Of a stretch of 64,000 nucleotides of DNA, positions 1-13,439 are shown piece by piece (the first letter of the stretch is position 1; the number at the start of each line of letters is the position of its first letter). The notes below the pieces were generated by a model that worked only from the letters and a program-made list of their open reading frames with translations, was not told the DNA's origin and made no database searches. Location of the stretch: the NCBI RefSeq assembly GCF_905475465.1, contig NC_062248.1, positions 8,990,001 to 9,054,000 on the forward strand, written 5' to 3'. The position numbers and the translations under genes were made by a program. Origin of the DNA: Pieris napi. Its lineage: Eukaryota; Arthropoda; Insecta; Lepidoptera; Pieridae.

Positions 1-1768
1 AGACAAATCTAAAACTTTAGATTTCCGAGACTTAGAGGGAGGGAAAACGGAAGATAATATGTTAGAAATTTAATGAATTTAATTGTCATTATAATATTAA
101 AAGACTACATACAAATAATATACCTATATATTTTTTTTAAATTTCTTTCTTCGTCTTTTGAGATTTAATAAATTATTTTGCATAAAATATAAAATGCTTA
201 TATTTCATAAATTCTGTTTACGAAATTTTAATTTTAAAAATAAAATTTCTATGAGGTAATTCGCCCTTTTCACTTTTTCGCAATCGGTCTCCATCGCTCT
301 CTCCCTTTTCTTGGACAAAAACGCTGCTCATCTTCGTGACGTTTAATCCGTAAAATTACCCTCATGCACCTAAAGAAGTTTCACTTCAAAATGTGTCAAA
401 CAAATCTCTATTGTGGGGCCCCTCTTTTGTGGGGGCCCCGGGGCTGCAGCTCCGGTTGCTTGTTCTTTAATCCGGCCCTGGTAATAGAACTGTCGCACAT
501 CTCGAAGGGCGGTGAACCCTATCTCTTAGGATGATCATTACACCCTATTAAGTTCATGAGTGGTTGTAGTTATGTTCCATTTAACCGTATAATAAAAACC
601 GCATGAAGTGACCCCGGTTCCGCAGTGTTACGATTTCGTAATCAAAATAACTGCATTGTAAACAAATATTACATGCAAATGTAATAGGAATAAAATACTT
701 ATATTAGTAACTTTGGATTTTAATTTAGATAAAGACAAAAACCGGCATCGCATTTGCGAGCCTTCTGGCTGTGTGACTTGTGAACACATCCTGACCGTTT
801 GCCCCCCATTCTATAAAAACACGGGATGTAATAATTGTATTGTATCAGGGTATGTCCTGATATTACCACTAAACGACAAAGACGGTAAATAAAAGTTATT
901 TGGCACGATTAACTTAACTCTCAGAAGAACATAATGTTTAGCTATGGGATTGGATAGAAAACGCTGTAGATCTCTTTAAGGGTTTATTTTTAAACAAATC
1001 CACGAAAATAAAAATACTAAAAAGATATAAACTAAACGCAGAAATACATTATTAAACATACACAAAATACTGTCACTAATTACTTTAATTACGCGCACAC
1101 ACACAGTACTTTATCACTTCTCTTCATTATCGCACAATATCGCTTCGATGTTTATCTCTTAGAATTGAATTCGAAACTGAATTAGTCTCCTGAAAACGAG
1201 GGTAACTTTATGCAAATTAAAATTTTTTAAGAACCTCTCCTGAAACGGTCAGAAACCACGTTTCGGCTTGCTGAAAACGTATTTTACTTGTGAAAAAATT
1301 AAGAAACATTTCAGTCAACGCATCTTCGTAACAATATTATATAAATTGCTATCTTTATGTTGAAATTTAATTAATACTCATTAAATGAAGTTATTAGAAA
1401 AGTATATTGTTTTAAAAAGGGACTACTTCATAACTGATTTAGCACAGCACAAAAGTATATCTCCGGTCCTCATTATCACTTTTATCTTTTGAAATTAAAC
1501 TTTAACAACATATTTTATTTTACAGTATTTTTGCAAAGATTAGACTTAAACTGATATATGAATTGTCTTATATTGACATAACGTTTACACATCGAAAATC
1601 ACTTTTTTACCGGATTGAAGTTTTATAAATTTACAATTATTTTTAAAATTTATAATTGTAAATTTATAAAAATACATAACTTCAATCCGGTAAAAAAATG
1701 TTTTTCTGATATATGAAGTTAAAATTGTCACTGACACCTTAATTTACATATTTACGATTATCATATAG
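1..1768. other. Upstream flank of the dipeptidase gene, no gene seen
   Basis: AT-rich sequence without a convincing coding stretch. It should contain the missing first exon of the dipeptidase gene unless that exon lies outside the window; I could not identify it. Positions 408-481 are GC-rich and end in a CCGGCCCTG-type terminus that resembles the end of a DNA transposon, but I could not find its partner. Positions 727-836 hold a diverged copy of the GCCGGCAACGCA repeat family also present at 3.8, 4.3, 37.3 and 59.3 kb. Confidence 0.5.
1602..1698. repeat. Short foldback (hairpin) element
   Basis: The arm at 1603-1620 (TTTTTTACCGGATTGAAG) is repeated in inverted orientation at 1680-1697. An inner arm at 1621-1640 pairs with 1652-1671, so nearly the whole unit forms one hairpin, with an extra 8 bases (1672-1679) bulged on the right. 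This is the form of a very small MITE. No clear target duplication was found. Confidence 0.7.
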
Positions 1769-1777
1769 GTTTGTCAG

Positions 1778-4700
1778 GATGGCAACGACGTTGGTGCTGC
1801 GTAGCAGTTCTTGTGCTAGTAGCCGGTACAGCATGCGTAGCTGGACCACTAGCGCTACGAGCACCACCCGGTGCGCCTCTACACGAACGTCTACGCCTCG
1901 CCAAACAACTGCTACACGACACGCCACTTATCGACGGACACAACGACCTGCCGTGGAACATCAGAAAATTCTTACATAACAGAATTAAAGATTTCAGGTC
2001 AGTAATATCCAGTTGAATTAAATAAGCTCAGTAAGGCATTTCTCTTAATTTAATTACGCACTAATTGCAGTGGCACTACGATAAAGCTTGAGCACACGCG
2101 CTTATTGGTATTATATTTAAAGGTTGACGAATAAGAGTCCGCTAGAATCAAGTGAACTTAAAGTAAACATATTTGTGATATTGAAAAAAAAACCAAATCT
2201 TGATTTTGCTACAATTTAATGATAAAACTATGCTGATATTTAAATATTTGGGAATTATCACTGTCGAGGAAGACATTAAAAGATCAACCGAACAATACCG
2301 CAGTTTGATAGTTTGCGAGTTACGGAGGGAAAACAAATTATTGAATTTGCATTCCCTAATTGCCTCAAAATAATATCATAAAATCTGATAAAAGCCAAGA
2401 GGCTGTTTACAGATGAGTATAAAATAATGTAATTATAAAATACGTGAATCAACTAACGGATTGAATAAATGCTAACAACAACACATTGTTTAAAACTTTG
2501 TGGTCACTCATCGACGATAATTGAATGTTATATCCATTATACATGATTAATTATCTGTTAATTTAAACCACAGTTATTGTAATCAAAATTAAATCGACGG
2601 TATTGTACACAGATTTGACGAAGACCTGCGAACTATATCGCCGTGGGCGACAAGCTCGTGGAGTCACACTGATTTGCCTCGATTGAAGCAAGGTCGAGTG
2701 GCTGCCCAAGTCAGTATACACGTCTTCTATTTATAGTTATAAAATACCACTTTGAACATAGGGTTTTCTGATATCTATCTATATACAAACTACGCTTCAC
2801 GTTGTTTGTCCGCTATAGAGTCCTAAACTACTAAATGGATTTCAATCTAGTTTGCAAACCGTGTGCAGTTTGATCTAACTTAAAAGATTGGATAGCTTAC
2901 GTCTCAATTTATACCCGCAATATTATTTTATGGCAAATTATTTGTTTATTATTTGACAGTCACAATTCTAACAGATGGCGCTGTGTTGAAAGTACCAACG
3001 CTTCACATAAGCTACAATTTGGCAAAACCACCAAAAAGGCATGGTCCCCATGACTGGTGTTCTACCGTTTACCTTGAATAGTTTACTACTATGTAATATA
3101 ACAAAAACCTTAGCCTCATCAACGCGTGGCCCAGTCTGCTAATTATAATAAAATGTAATATAAACTTGAGATTAGACATAGATACATTATTTTATAACAT
3201 GTATCTCCGAACTTTTCAAAAGTGGAAATAAATCTGAGTCATTATTCGCTAATATAATATTTTTTTCGTCAGTAGTTCCGGTATGTAATGTGTAAAAAAC
3301 CATAGATAATTCAAAAAACTTACAAAAAAGAATAAAAACACTACTGCAATTGAAACATGTAAATTTCAATATCACGTTTCAGTTATTTTGCAAGATTGAA
3401 TACAGCAAATACGTCCATAAAGAACTTACTCATTCCGTGTATTCCGTACGTAAATCACGTTTCTTATTACATGTCTGCATACGATGCTTTTGTCACATTC
3501 TGTTACGAGTAGCATGTCAGCGTAACGTTTAATCACTTACATTTTAAAAACTCGACCCAGAAAACAAGATAGTTGATCATTAAGCACTATTTTGTCTAAG
3601 GGAACTTTAAATGTGGGAGTAATTTATCTTCGTACTTAGCTGCTTCCATGTCATATTCGGACTTAACTATTCTCTGTAGTGGGAGGACAATGAAAAATTA
3701 TGATGGATGTCACTAATCCCAAAGGAAATTTTGCTTTTTGCACTAAATTTTTACGATTACCTACTAGGTATTAATCTCCTGGTATTTCTAGTGCCTTGGT
3801 AGCTAGGTTATTCGATTATAATAAATGTTTAGCGGTTTTAATAGGCTGGCAACGCTCTTGCGAACCCTCTGGCAATGTGAGTGTCCATGCCCGTTGCCTC
3901 CGTTTACATAAAAAAAGGTTTGTTAGAGGTAAAGGTTCAAGTTCGATATCTAGGGAAAATAATTAGGTTTGGAAACAAATCCTTATTAACTCAAATGCGA
4001 AAATGTATCGGCATTTTAGCCGTACCAGAACAATCGTTAGCTAATTGAGGATTAAGTTTTGAATCAGAGTTGCGTCCGGTCTTTGGCTATACATAATTTG
4101 TTTCAGATAATAATGGATGATGTTGAGTCATATATATATACGTAGATTCTTAGTTAAGTAATTGCTCTGTGCACTGCCAATAAAACCTCATTTCCTAAAC
4201 TGTTTTGATAATTATTCTCTAGTATGTATTTAAGTTTGGATTTGATAGATTAACATTAAAGTATATTATCAGAGCTCGGTTATATATCGATTGCTTCCTA
4301 GTTACCCAATTAGACTTAGGGTCCTTTAAAAAAAGAGTGTACCAATTCTTAAAAGGCCGGCAACGCACGGCTTTGAGAGTGTCCACGGGCGGTGGTATCA
4401 CTTAACATCGGGTGCGCCTCCTGCCTGTGTTAAGCTATTGTTCCATACACAGTAAATAGAACCTTATTTCCTCCGCCATGATATATTATAACATCCAAAG
4501 ACGTAAAATACGTTTGAAAATTGAAATATTCTGTCGTTAGTTCTGGGCGGCGTACGTGCCCTGCGACTCCCAGCACAAGGACGCTGTTCAACTTACCTTT
4601 GAACAAATAGATTTGATACAGCGACTGACGGACAAGTACCACCCTGAACTTACCTTCTGTACGTCTGCCGATGGTAAGATAAAGACAATTAATTATAGTT

Positions 4701-7700
4701 AAGATAATATATAATGTAGATAGTACCGGTGACCCCAGAGCTGGCACTTTCCTGGCTCAACGAATAAGTATCGCAATACAGCGAGGAAATGCTGAAAGTT
4801 TGTTTTGATTTTCATTTCAATTATTTTTAATGATTTCTATTATTACGTTGTAGTTTACACAATATTAAGAATATTTTATAATACCTGTATTATAGTTAAG
4901 TATTTTTTAAGCAGGTTTCTCGCAAAAGCATTATCACATACTCCCACCACCAAACATATCATTACGTATAGTGCAGTGTTTCCCAACCTTTTTTGTTCAA
5001 AAATTCTTATTGAATGTATATTATATCTAAAATTCTAGTATATTGTGTATATTTAATATCTAAAATTGAATTGCTCAATACGGAAACTTCAATGTTAAGT
5101 TTTAGGAAGAAATTACGTCACGAAACAGTAAGTATGTACAATGAAAAATATTAAATTTTCGAATAACCCCACTTAACTATGAATTTGTCCCCCTGTGGGT
5201 TAGCCCCCACGTTGGGAAACACTGGCATAGTGTATCATTTATTTACATAGTAGCATGTACTACAGTACTAGTACAATATTTTTCCATATGTTTGCTATAC
5301 ACATGGAAATTGCAAATGAACATGAACAAATGTTTTAAAAGCACTTAACCTCCTCCACGTTGCATTAAGTATATCTAGACTAAACTATTTTACATACATA
5401 CACATACATTTTATATATTCGTTATGATTTGTAATAAATAGAATATTATTACGAATTTAGAAAGAAATATCGACGCGACCTCAGCCCTGCGATTCTGTAA
5501 CTCACTTTTCGAACTCACACAGCGGTTTTCGCATCGCATGAAAAGGTGGGAGCTAGTAGTTTATTGTTTATCAGAATGCCAAATCATAAAATGACTGCTT
5601 CACGACTGATTTGAGAGCGACCGCCGATGCGAAAACCGCTGTGTGAGTTCAAAAAGTGAGTTACAGAATCGCAGGGCTTAGTTAATAATCGCAGACAAGG
5701 CTAAAACAACTCAACATTTCATCTAAAATATGTCATTACATAAGCAAAGAGAAAAAGCAATCTTGGATACATTTTAAAAGCCTTTCTGGCCAACGTTCGA
5801 ACATCAGAAACATTGTGCGGTTATCGCTCTCAGCGATACACAAATAACCAAACAAATTAGCTGCCAGAAACCTTCTACTTACTTAATGGCGCTCGTAATA
5901 GATATTCCGTCGTTATTCATTCCGTTTCCGTTTCTTAGAACATTGAATGACTAAAATATTAATGGCTCTTTTCATTACGAATGCTCAAAAATATTATTAT
6001 CAAACAATACATATAATTAATTAACAATTTCAGTACGACGTCCGTTTTACCAATGTATTTCATTGATGGGTTGAAAAGATTACACTGAAGCTGGCTTAAT
6101 TATTAGTAAAAATATATATTTTTAAGTTGCTCCAAGCTGGAAATTACATAAACAAAAAACGGATGCATGTACTTATGTAAGCGCGTAAGAAGATATAGGT
6201 ACTTCTTTGGCATTATAAAAAATAGTTTTTGATTGCATGCAAATAATTAATTACAATTAAATAATCAAAGACTGGAAAAGGAGTCATTATAGTCAATAAA
6301 GTTCAGTTTACATTTGAAAAATTAAATAAATAAATATTTATTATTATTCTCTTACATTAAGTGTAACATAAATTCTATTATTATTCGAATGTTGTTTTTA
6401 AATTATGTCCAATGCCGCAGCATCTTCCGTGGGCAACTTCATTCTGATAATTTTGTGTCACGGTGCGCGCGCATCGTAAAATTTCACTCTCATAAATTTT
6501 TCATAACGCGCCTAAAGAAGTATAACTTCAAAAATTGCACGTCGAATTTTGTATAGAAGACATTTCGAATATAGACTCTAGATAAATCCGCTGTTTTAGA
6601 ACAAACCCAATTTAATATGTTTAGTATATTAATTGCTTATAAAATATAATATGTATGTTGCTAAATATGTAGATGTCAAATTTCATTTCCCAATTTTATG
6701 TTTTTTAATTATTCGTCTTAAAATAAAATAAATCAGCACAACCTATTTAGGTCTGGCCCTCAGATTTCTGTATCTGTTTCATGATCATTTGTCAATGTAA
6801 TAGGCAAGTAGGTGATCAGCCTTCTGTACCTGACATACGCTATCGACTTTTTGGGTCTAAGGCAAGCCGGTTGGTTACCTCCGGAAAGTGCATTGGTGCA
6901 CAGCCGGGGTTCGAGCCTACGACCTCACGGATGAGAGTCGCACACTGAAGCCAGTTGGCCAACACTGCTCTTATTCGCTGCAATTATTCCTTTTAGGTTA
7001 ATTAATTTTAAATATTAATATCAAAAAAACATCGTGAATTTCAATGAAAATAAATCATATATATAGCTAATAATATGTATATGCAATTAGGAAAACAACG
7101 TTCAAAGATATAACAAAAGCGCTGGTCTTTGTCGAAGTTTTGAAAGTTCTGCATTTTGAATGGGTTTAACGATTTCCAATACCACATTATATTAAGTTTT
7201 CCCCTAAATGGTTTCGATAACAGACTTAAAAAGATGCATTACCATTCGCACCATAGATTCACATTATCTTTCATTCGTATTCTATATTCAAAATACCAGA
7301 ACATTAGAATTATTATATAAAATACCAGCCTGTACCATAAATAATTATAAATTGTAAATGGTTCTTCTATATTTAAAACAACTGCCACAGAATATAGAAA
7401 ATTGTACAAGCAATTACAACTTTAATCCCGTGTATCTACTAAACCCGGATACCTAGGTTTAAAATCCCGTGAAACAATTATTGGTTCGATTTGATAGTCA
7501 CAGTCAACTAGACTCAAAATATTATTCAAGGAGACAATTGCAAACTGCAATTGCGCTTCAAATTTTCAAACAACAATAACATATTGGATATAGAATAATA
7601 ATATCAATGCATGTATATTGTTTTATTGATGAACAGTATAATATATAAGGCAATTTATATTATTTGAAAACAATGGCTGCACGCGATGCGTTTAGCGCGG

Positions 7701-10700
7701 AGGAAATGAAAAATGTTTCAGTTGTGAGAACACAACAGCTGCCCATCGACGTACCTTTTTCTAATAAAAAAGAACATCATCGTCATTCTATGTGTAACTT
7801 AGGACTGAAACAGCTATCGACCTGTCATGGTAAATAAAAAGTAACACCCAAAGCGCCAGTATGCATAACATTAATCGAGTGTAGGCTCTACGGTTCTTGC
7901 ATTAGTTTTGGCAAGCTACAAATGTTTTAGTATTTTGGTCAGTTTTGTCTCTGGTGATAAGCACTCAAAACGTGGTACTGTAGATACAGTAATGAATTCA
8001 TTTATAGTATAGATAATATTGTACACAATATAGTCAAAAGACTTCCTCAAAGAAAGAGTCCCGCAGAAAAAGTATGTAACATTTAAAATCTGACCGAGTA
8101 ATATTTAAATAATGACTATATTTAATTATAGATATTTTGGCGGCGCACGCTAATCACCGCGTATGTTCTCTTGTGGGAGTTGAAGGCGGTCACGCTATCG
8201 GAGGATCACTTGGAGTTTTAAGGACCTTGTATCAAGTGGGGGTTCGGTATTTAACCCTAACGTCCTCTTGTGACACCCCCTGGGCCGAGTGTGCCTCGAC
8301 AGATCGACCTGAACCTCTCAAAGGAGGTCTTACATCGTTTGGTAAGGTAAGGTCCAGTCAACGAGGTGTAAATGGTTAATTAATATGTGGTCAATAATAT
8401 TTCTACACTCGTCTTACATAGCTATATTCCAATGTTTGTAAAACAAAAACAGGTGTTAGTTTAGAAGGTATTAGAGGCTACGAACCTTAGAATAATAAAA
8501 GTCAGCATTATCTCCTCGTCATACTATCGTCCGTTAGTCTATGGCTATATATAACGTATTTTAAAGTGACGTAACCTATAGGATACCCACAAAGCTTACA
8601 TTAGTACACAGGAAGTAGAACAAGAGTATGTAGGTAATACCAGTCGTGTTCTGGCGTTTTGCTTTGAAAATGCTCCAGCTTTCAAGCGACGCTATTTTCT
8701 TTGATTTGTTTTTTGTACTTTTCGCAATACATTCTTTTGTTGTAAGCACTCAGTGCGCGTAACGCAGAACTTAAGCATTAAACATCAACTGTATTGTTTA
8801 CGAAATATTAACAAAATGGGGTTACGGGAAACAGGGTCGATTGCTATGAATTTTTCTCATTCGAGGAAATTTTTCGCACATTAACACTGACATAGCTAAT
8901 AAACAATAACAAAACTACAACAATAACTTATCATAATATTTAGTATAAGATCCCGATATACAACGACCTTCACCGAGGTGCTTATTTAATAAAACGTATT
9001 TTATTTTTAATTTAATATGTCAATAAATATAATCCATATGGGTTGCCTAGCAAATTTCAGTCCAGAGTATGTTTAATTATTATTAAAAAAATATATATAT
9101 TTACTAAAGATGTATATATACTTTAGAGTTTAGTGTCACATAAAAAATATACACATAAATAATTAATTGATTAAAAACAACCTACCGTTTGCATATTCTA
9201 TGGGCTTCATACTTTCGATTGGTATAGAATTTATCGAATAATCATACCGGTGAAATGTTTAAAAAAAATTTTTTTAATATTAATTAAAATACTCTGGACT
9301 GAAATTTGCTAGGCAACCCATATGGATTATATTTATTGGCATATTAAATTAAATATAAAATACGTTTCATTAAATAAGCATCTCGGTGAAGGTCGTTGTA
9401 TATCGGGATCTTAGACCAATTCTAAAATGGTTCCACAGACTCAAAATACAAAGTACAGATATTATTTTAAACTTTGGCAGTTTACAAACAAAATTTTGAT
9501 TATAGTTTCACGTTTTATCTTAACAGGTTGTTATCAAGGAGATGAACAGACTGGGTATGCTTGTGGATTTATCTCACGTATCTGAACGTACAATGCGAGA
9601 TGCCCTAGCTGTCTCCAGAGCTCCTGTATTATTTTCGCATTCATCAGCACGATCACTCTGCAACGTGACCCGAAATGTACCTGACTCTGTACTTCGATTA
9701 CTGGCCGCAAACAAAGGTCTAATTATGGTGAACTTTTATACATCCTTTCTCACCTGCGGAACGTCAGCCACAGTACAGGATGCTATAGGTACTAACGCCC
9801 TTTTGTGTTTTATTGTTTTCCACCCACTGCGCTAAAACGAAAAACTTTTTGCAGCACATATAAATCACATACGGGATGTCGCTGGCGTGGATTACGTAGG
9901 ACTGGGTGCTGGATATGACGGAATTAATTAGTAAGCATACATTTGTAAATAATTTATTATGTAGTATCCGTTGGTTTTAAGCTTGCTTTATTACTCTTTA
10001 CAAACAATTTATGTCCTGGAAAGGAGAGAAACTCTTCTGTATAAACATTTCTTAATCTTATCCTATCCTGATCAATCGTGACTTGTATAATTGTGTTTCC
10101 TTTTCTTTTGCATTGCATCACTATTCGCTGTTCATGAATCTGTAAGATTAGCTTTTAAGTTAGTTTGTAATTAATTTTTTTTTTTTGTATTACTTTAGAT
10201 TAAGGTTCTTTTTTTTAATATAACATTTAGTTCTGCACTTCTCGCATTTATCATTTCTTTTTTTTTAGTTTTTTATTTAACTAGGGTTGCCTTGAAGAGT
10301 TCGCTTATTAGCGATAAGGCCGCGCGTTGCATCCCTTATAATTTTTATGTATTGTATTATTTGTGTTTCTTTTATTTTTATTGCAACGAAGTGTGAATAA
10401 ATTAATAAATATAAATAAATAAGAGCTTTATTCATACAAGTGTAACATCAAGGAAGAATTGGGTATATTAACTGTAGCGTAACTAATTTTATACATGTTT
10501 ATTTACCGATATTGGTAACCCACATTTTAGTGAAACATGTATCAAAACGCTGTAATCTACTATACAAATAGTATATATATATACATATATAAATATTGTA
10601 ACCGACACCCATTTTTATGATAAAATTTCCCCAATAGCACTCCCCAAGGACTGGAGGACGTATCATCGTACCCACTATTATTCGCTGAGCTAATGGAAGC

Positions 10701-10869
10701 TGGATGGAATATGGAAGAGCTTAAGAAACTAGCTGGACTTAATCTTCTTCGCGTGTTGAGTGCAGCAGAGAGAGTGTCTAAGGACCTTGCTTCGGCCCAC
10801 GTAGCCCCGTACGAGGATGTGGCACCTCGCACATTGGATTCCCTTAACTGTTCTAGTCAAGATCTTTAA
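1778..10869 (+). CDS. Membrane dipeptidase (renal dipeptidase family, zinc metallopeptidase), first exon missing
   Basis: Exons joined by phase: 1778-1997, 2613-2709, 4541-4673, 8132-8346, 9527-9788, 9855-9930, 10638-10869 (TAA stop). About 410 residues are visible, the usual family length. The family hydrolyses dipeptides and leukotriene D4 at the cell surface using two zinc ions. All zinc ligands expected from mammalian DPEP1 are present: HND in IDGHNDLPW (exon 1), E in GVEGGH (exon 4), H in DLSHVS and H in FSHSSAR (exon 5). The last two exons carry GLGAGYDGI and PQGLEDVSSYP, also typical. The N-terminus has a hydrophobic run (VAVLVLVAGTACVAG), probably a signal peptide or anchor; no C-terminal hydrophobic GPI signal is seen. 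No in-frame ATG precedes the first visible exon, so the start codon lies on an earlier exon; an acceptor at 1768 is a possible alternative to 1777. Start is therefore partial. Family assignment is secure, exact paralogue is not. Confidence 0.9.
2787..3147. repeat. Dispersed repeat, inverted partner at 13.4-13.8 kb
   Basis: The segment running through TTTGACAGTCACAATTCT, the GCGCTGTGTT core, CATAAGCTACAATTT and ATAGTTTACTACTATGTA is found again, reverse-complemented and diverged, at about 13440-13800. The left end contains ACTACTAAATGGATTTCAATC, a phrase typical of dispersed insect repeats. It lies in the intron after exon 2 of the dipeptidase gene. Confidence 0.75.
3822..3915 (+). repeat. GCCGGCAACGCA-family repeat fragment
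   Basis: Contains GGCTGGCAACGCTCTTGCGA and CCCTCTGGCAATGTGAGTGTCC, ending in a short A-run. It matches the copies at 727, 4316, 37300 and 59240 and looks like the A-tailed 3' end of a retroposed element. Confidence 0.55.
4316..4432 (+). repeat. GCCGGCAACGCA-family repeat
   Basis: Contains AAAGGCCGGCAACGCACGG, GAGAGTGTCCACGGGCGGTG and GTATCACTTAACATC, the most complete form of the family along with the copy at 37.3 kb. It sits just upstream of dipeptidase exon 3, inside the intron. Confidence 0.65.
4974..5224. mobile_element. hAT-type MITE (251 bp)
   Basis: Terminal inverted repeats CAGTGTTTCCCAAC at the left and GTTGGGAAACACTG at the right are of the well-known hAT form. The flanking octamers GTATAGTG (4966-4973) and GCATAGTG (5225-5232) match at 7 of 8 positions, as expected for an 8-bp hAT target duplication with one later change. 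No transposase is encoded. It lies in the intron between dipeptidase exons 3 and 4. Confidence 0.85.
5483..5678. mobile_element. MITE with 54-bp terminal inverted repeats
   Basis: Positions 5483-5536 and 5625-5678 are reverse complements over 54 bases with one mismatch (terminus AGCCCTGCGATTCTGTAACT). Only 88 bases separate the arms. No target duplication was convincing, so the superfamily is unassigned. Intronic in the dipeptidase gene. Confidence 0.85.
6180..6545 (+). repeat. Dispersed repeat, near-identical copy at 55.4 kb
   Basis: About 330 bases starting near GCGCGTAAGAAG and ending at AACGCGCCTAAAGAAGTA are almost identical to 55441-55797, including the long A/T-rich middle and CACGGTGCGCGCGCATCGT. 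Both ends carry a short GAAGT..ACTTC palindrome next to a GCGCG motif, so the unit probably has subterminal inverted repeats. It is likely a non-autonomous DNA element. Intronic in the dipeptidase gene. Confidence 0.8.
6732..6971 (-). mobile_element. tRNA-derived SINE, minus strand
   Basis: Read on the minus strand it begins with GAGCAGTGTTGGCC, has a B-box-like GTAGGCTCGAACCCCGGC, continues through CGGAGGTAACC and the GTCGATAGCG region, and ends in CTAAATAGGTTGTGCTGAT. This matches the copy at 51.3 kb. Intronic, opposite in direction to the host gene. Confidence 0.8.
8946..9413. mobile_element. Foldback element with 125-bp arms
   Basis: The left arm at 8946-9070 (terminus TAAGATCCCGATATACAACG) is an almost perfect reverse complement of 9289-9413. 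A central stretch of about 220 AT-rich bases separates the arms. No ORF is present. It lies 114 bp upstream of dipeptidase exon 5. Confidence 0.9.
10280..10420 (+). repeat. LINE 3'-tail-like fragment
   Basis: GGGTTGCCTTGAAGAG, TTAGCGATAAGGCCGCGCG and the AATAAATTAATAAATA-type tail are typical of 5'-truncated LINE 3' ends in moths. A shorter relative is at 58487-58545. It lies in the last intron of the dipeptidase gene. Confidence 0.6.
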
Positions 10870-13430
10870 TAATTTATTAAATCGATTAAGAATTGTATTT
10901 AACCTTTTACGACCTGGGGGCCATAATACACGGTAAGTTTGTGAATTAACAAATACACCTTAGCGTTAAGCAACGCATAATAATTTGATCTGTCGGTAAT
11001 ACATTACGTCAGTAAAACGTGTATAGTTATACGGTCAGCCCGGGTCAAATTATAAATCTTAACTATCCAGGGACCCTTTTTTATCAGAACGTGTTAATGA
11101 GGTTACACACGTATATACAGATATTATTATTGTTAATGTAATAATGTTGTCACTTAGTACGGGTGGCAATTATTACTCTGTAACTGGCAATCCTGATTTC
11201 AATATTGGGTACCGCGCGAGGTTGCGACATCGCTATCCTTAGCGATTGAGAGAGCCACATCAAAATTGCCTCCAAACGTTGGGTTCTCCATCGCTATTGG
11301 AAGTTATACGGTATCGACGCTGATTCGCAAGCTCAATCGTTCTGCGAATCAAAGTTACTACGCTCAAACAGGATTATATTTCAAAGGGAAACTATTGTAT
11401 CGGAAAAGGAACGTGTATTAGATCAAAGAGATTTTAATGTATATACTAGATTTTGGAGTGAGGAAAGCCAATCATTTATTTGTCTACCTTATTAACAATA
11501 ATGAAATCTTATTCAAATGTTTTACGTACCACACATTAGAGCATGGTATTTACTTCAGATTACAGTTGCATTAAGATTATTTTACAGAAAGAGAACACGG
11601 TAAGATTAAGAATTAGCAAAGGCAAGGGTACTGAGAAACGAGATTTAGTGCTAAGTATGACTCCGGTATGTCAAAAAGTGATTGCGTTTTGACTTACGGC
11701 AGTCATAGTTCATCTTAAATCTCGATTTTGAATCTTACCCTAACAGTGAATCTATTGGTTTATCTCAGTAAATGAAAAGTAATCATTAAATAAGCAGTCC
11801 TGATATTAGTCCTTGCTTTTGTCTCAAAATACATGTAAATAACGTGTTTGGAAGTTTTCCTAATGACCGCTCTATGCTGGATTAGTTAAATCTCTTTTGG
11901 GAGCGTAACGTAAAATTTCCCAGTATTTGTACCGTACTAAAATTATTTAGCTTTGATAGCGGTCGCGCTAAAAAGGTCTCTCGTGGATCGCAGTACTGAA
12001 AGTGTCAAATGTGTTAAGACTTTTCGTAATACTGTTGTATTAAGTGTAGATGTTAGATTAATAAATCCCAAGCTTTAATATTGTAATGTATGAAATCCAT
12101 AGCTTTATCCCGTTTTTGAAAATGCATAATGTCTAAGTCAAATTATTATAGTGTTTAATCGTAGATTGGCGTAGATTTTAAATGTTTTATATAATATTCG
12201 AACTTGTTATATATATATTTTACAATTAGGCTTTCTCAAAGAAGGCTTTATTAACAAACACTAATCAAAAAAACATCACAGATTTTATTTAATATTTATA
12301 ACCATAAACTACTGAATATTTATTTATGGCAACAAAAATAAATTTGACAATTATTTGAATTTCGATTTAAACAGGAAAAAATATATCAATTAAGTTAGAT
12401 TACCTACACCTTTACATAAAGGCGTTATCAATGACCAATAATTCGATAGTTTGTGATTATTGACTACATTTACTGACGAATAATATTTAAATAGTAAGTA
12501 TTAACTAATATTATTATGAATTTTATGATAACTGGTACATAATATGTCTATATATAGATAAAACAATTTTCTCAGTATATATGTCGAAGCAATAAATAAT
12601 ATTATATAATTAAAAATGTAAAACTTGTAGGTGTTGTTTTATTATTGTTTAAATATAGTGAGTATAGTAATTATTAAATAAAAAATTTAAAGTGACATTT
12701 CTATACATCAGGAGATATTTAAATTATTTGGCATATATTTAACGAAGTGTTGGTAGAATGAAAAAAATATGTTCGATTACTAGGTCTAAGAGGATTTCCC
12801 AAGGTGCTGAAGTTATATATATGGAACATCATCATTTCGTTAAGATATTCAAAGATCATTAGAAAAAATTAAAACATGCGATAGGTTAGATAAACATAAA
12901 TTAGAAAAGTAGCTTCACTCGGCCTTATTATAAAACGTGGTACTGACAGTACAGTGTTTACTATAGTTAAGATGTATTTAGTTATTTTATTTATATATTA
13001 TGGTAATAATGTGTACTATCGTTGTTCCAAGTTTTATAATAAGGCTTTATATAATTTTTGACTACTGCATGTTATAACGTAGTTTGTCAGAATAATGTTC
13101 AAGAGTAACAAGTAATTACAAGTCATGCAATTATAAGCCATTACTAGTCATCTGACATTGTCGTCGTTTTAAAATCATAATAGAAATACTTCCTGTATTA
13201 TTTAAAAGTGAGAGTAACGCACATATCTCGTTTATTGTAGAAAAGTAAGCCTTTGTTAACGTATAAATGAAACTATTGTTAAGTTCTTGATTTATATGAT
13301 AAATTCTTAGAATTAATATTTTGTTATTAACTTTGTGTTTGTAAAGATTATTGCTTTTTCGAAAAATAAATTATTATAACCAAATTAAAAAGTAATTTTA
13401 TTTAATGTTTATTCATGCAATATAAGAATA
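10870..13430. other. 3' flank of the dipeptidase gene, no gene seen
   Basis: An ATTAAA-type signal follows the dipeptidase stop within 20 bases. The remainder is AT-rich with stops in all frames at short intervals. Nothing else with support was recognised. Confidence 0.5.
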
Positions 13431-13439
13431 GGATTTGTG

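Noticed and set aside
408..481. GC-rich end resembling a hAT-type terminus (CCGGCCCTG)
   Set aside because: No matching second terminus or target duplication was found in the surrounding sequence.
4430..4747. 105-codon minus-strand frame at 4.5 kb
   Set aside because: It is antisense to dipeptidase exon 3 (4541-4673), which carries family residues on the plus strand with proper splice sites.
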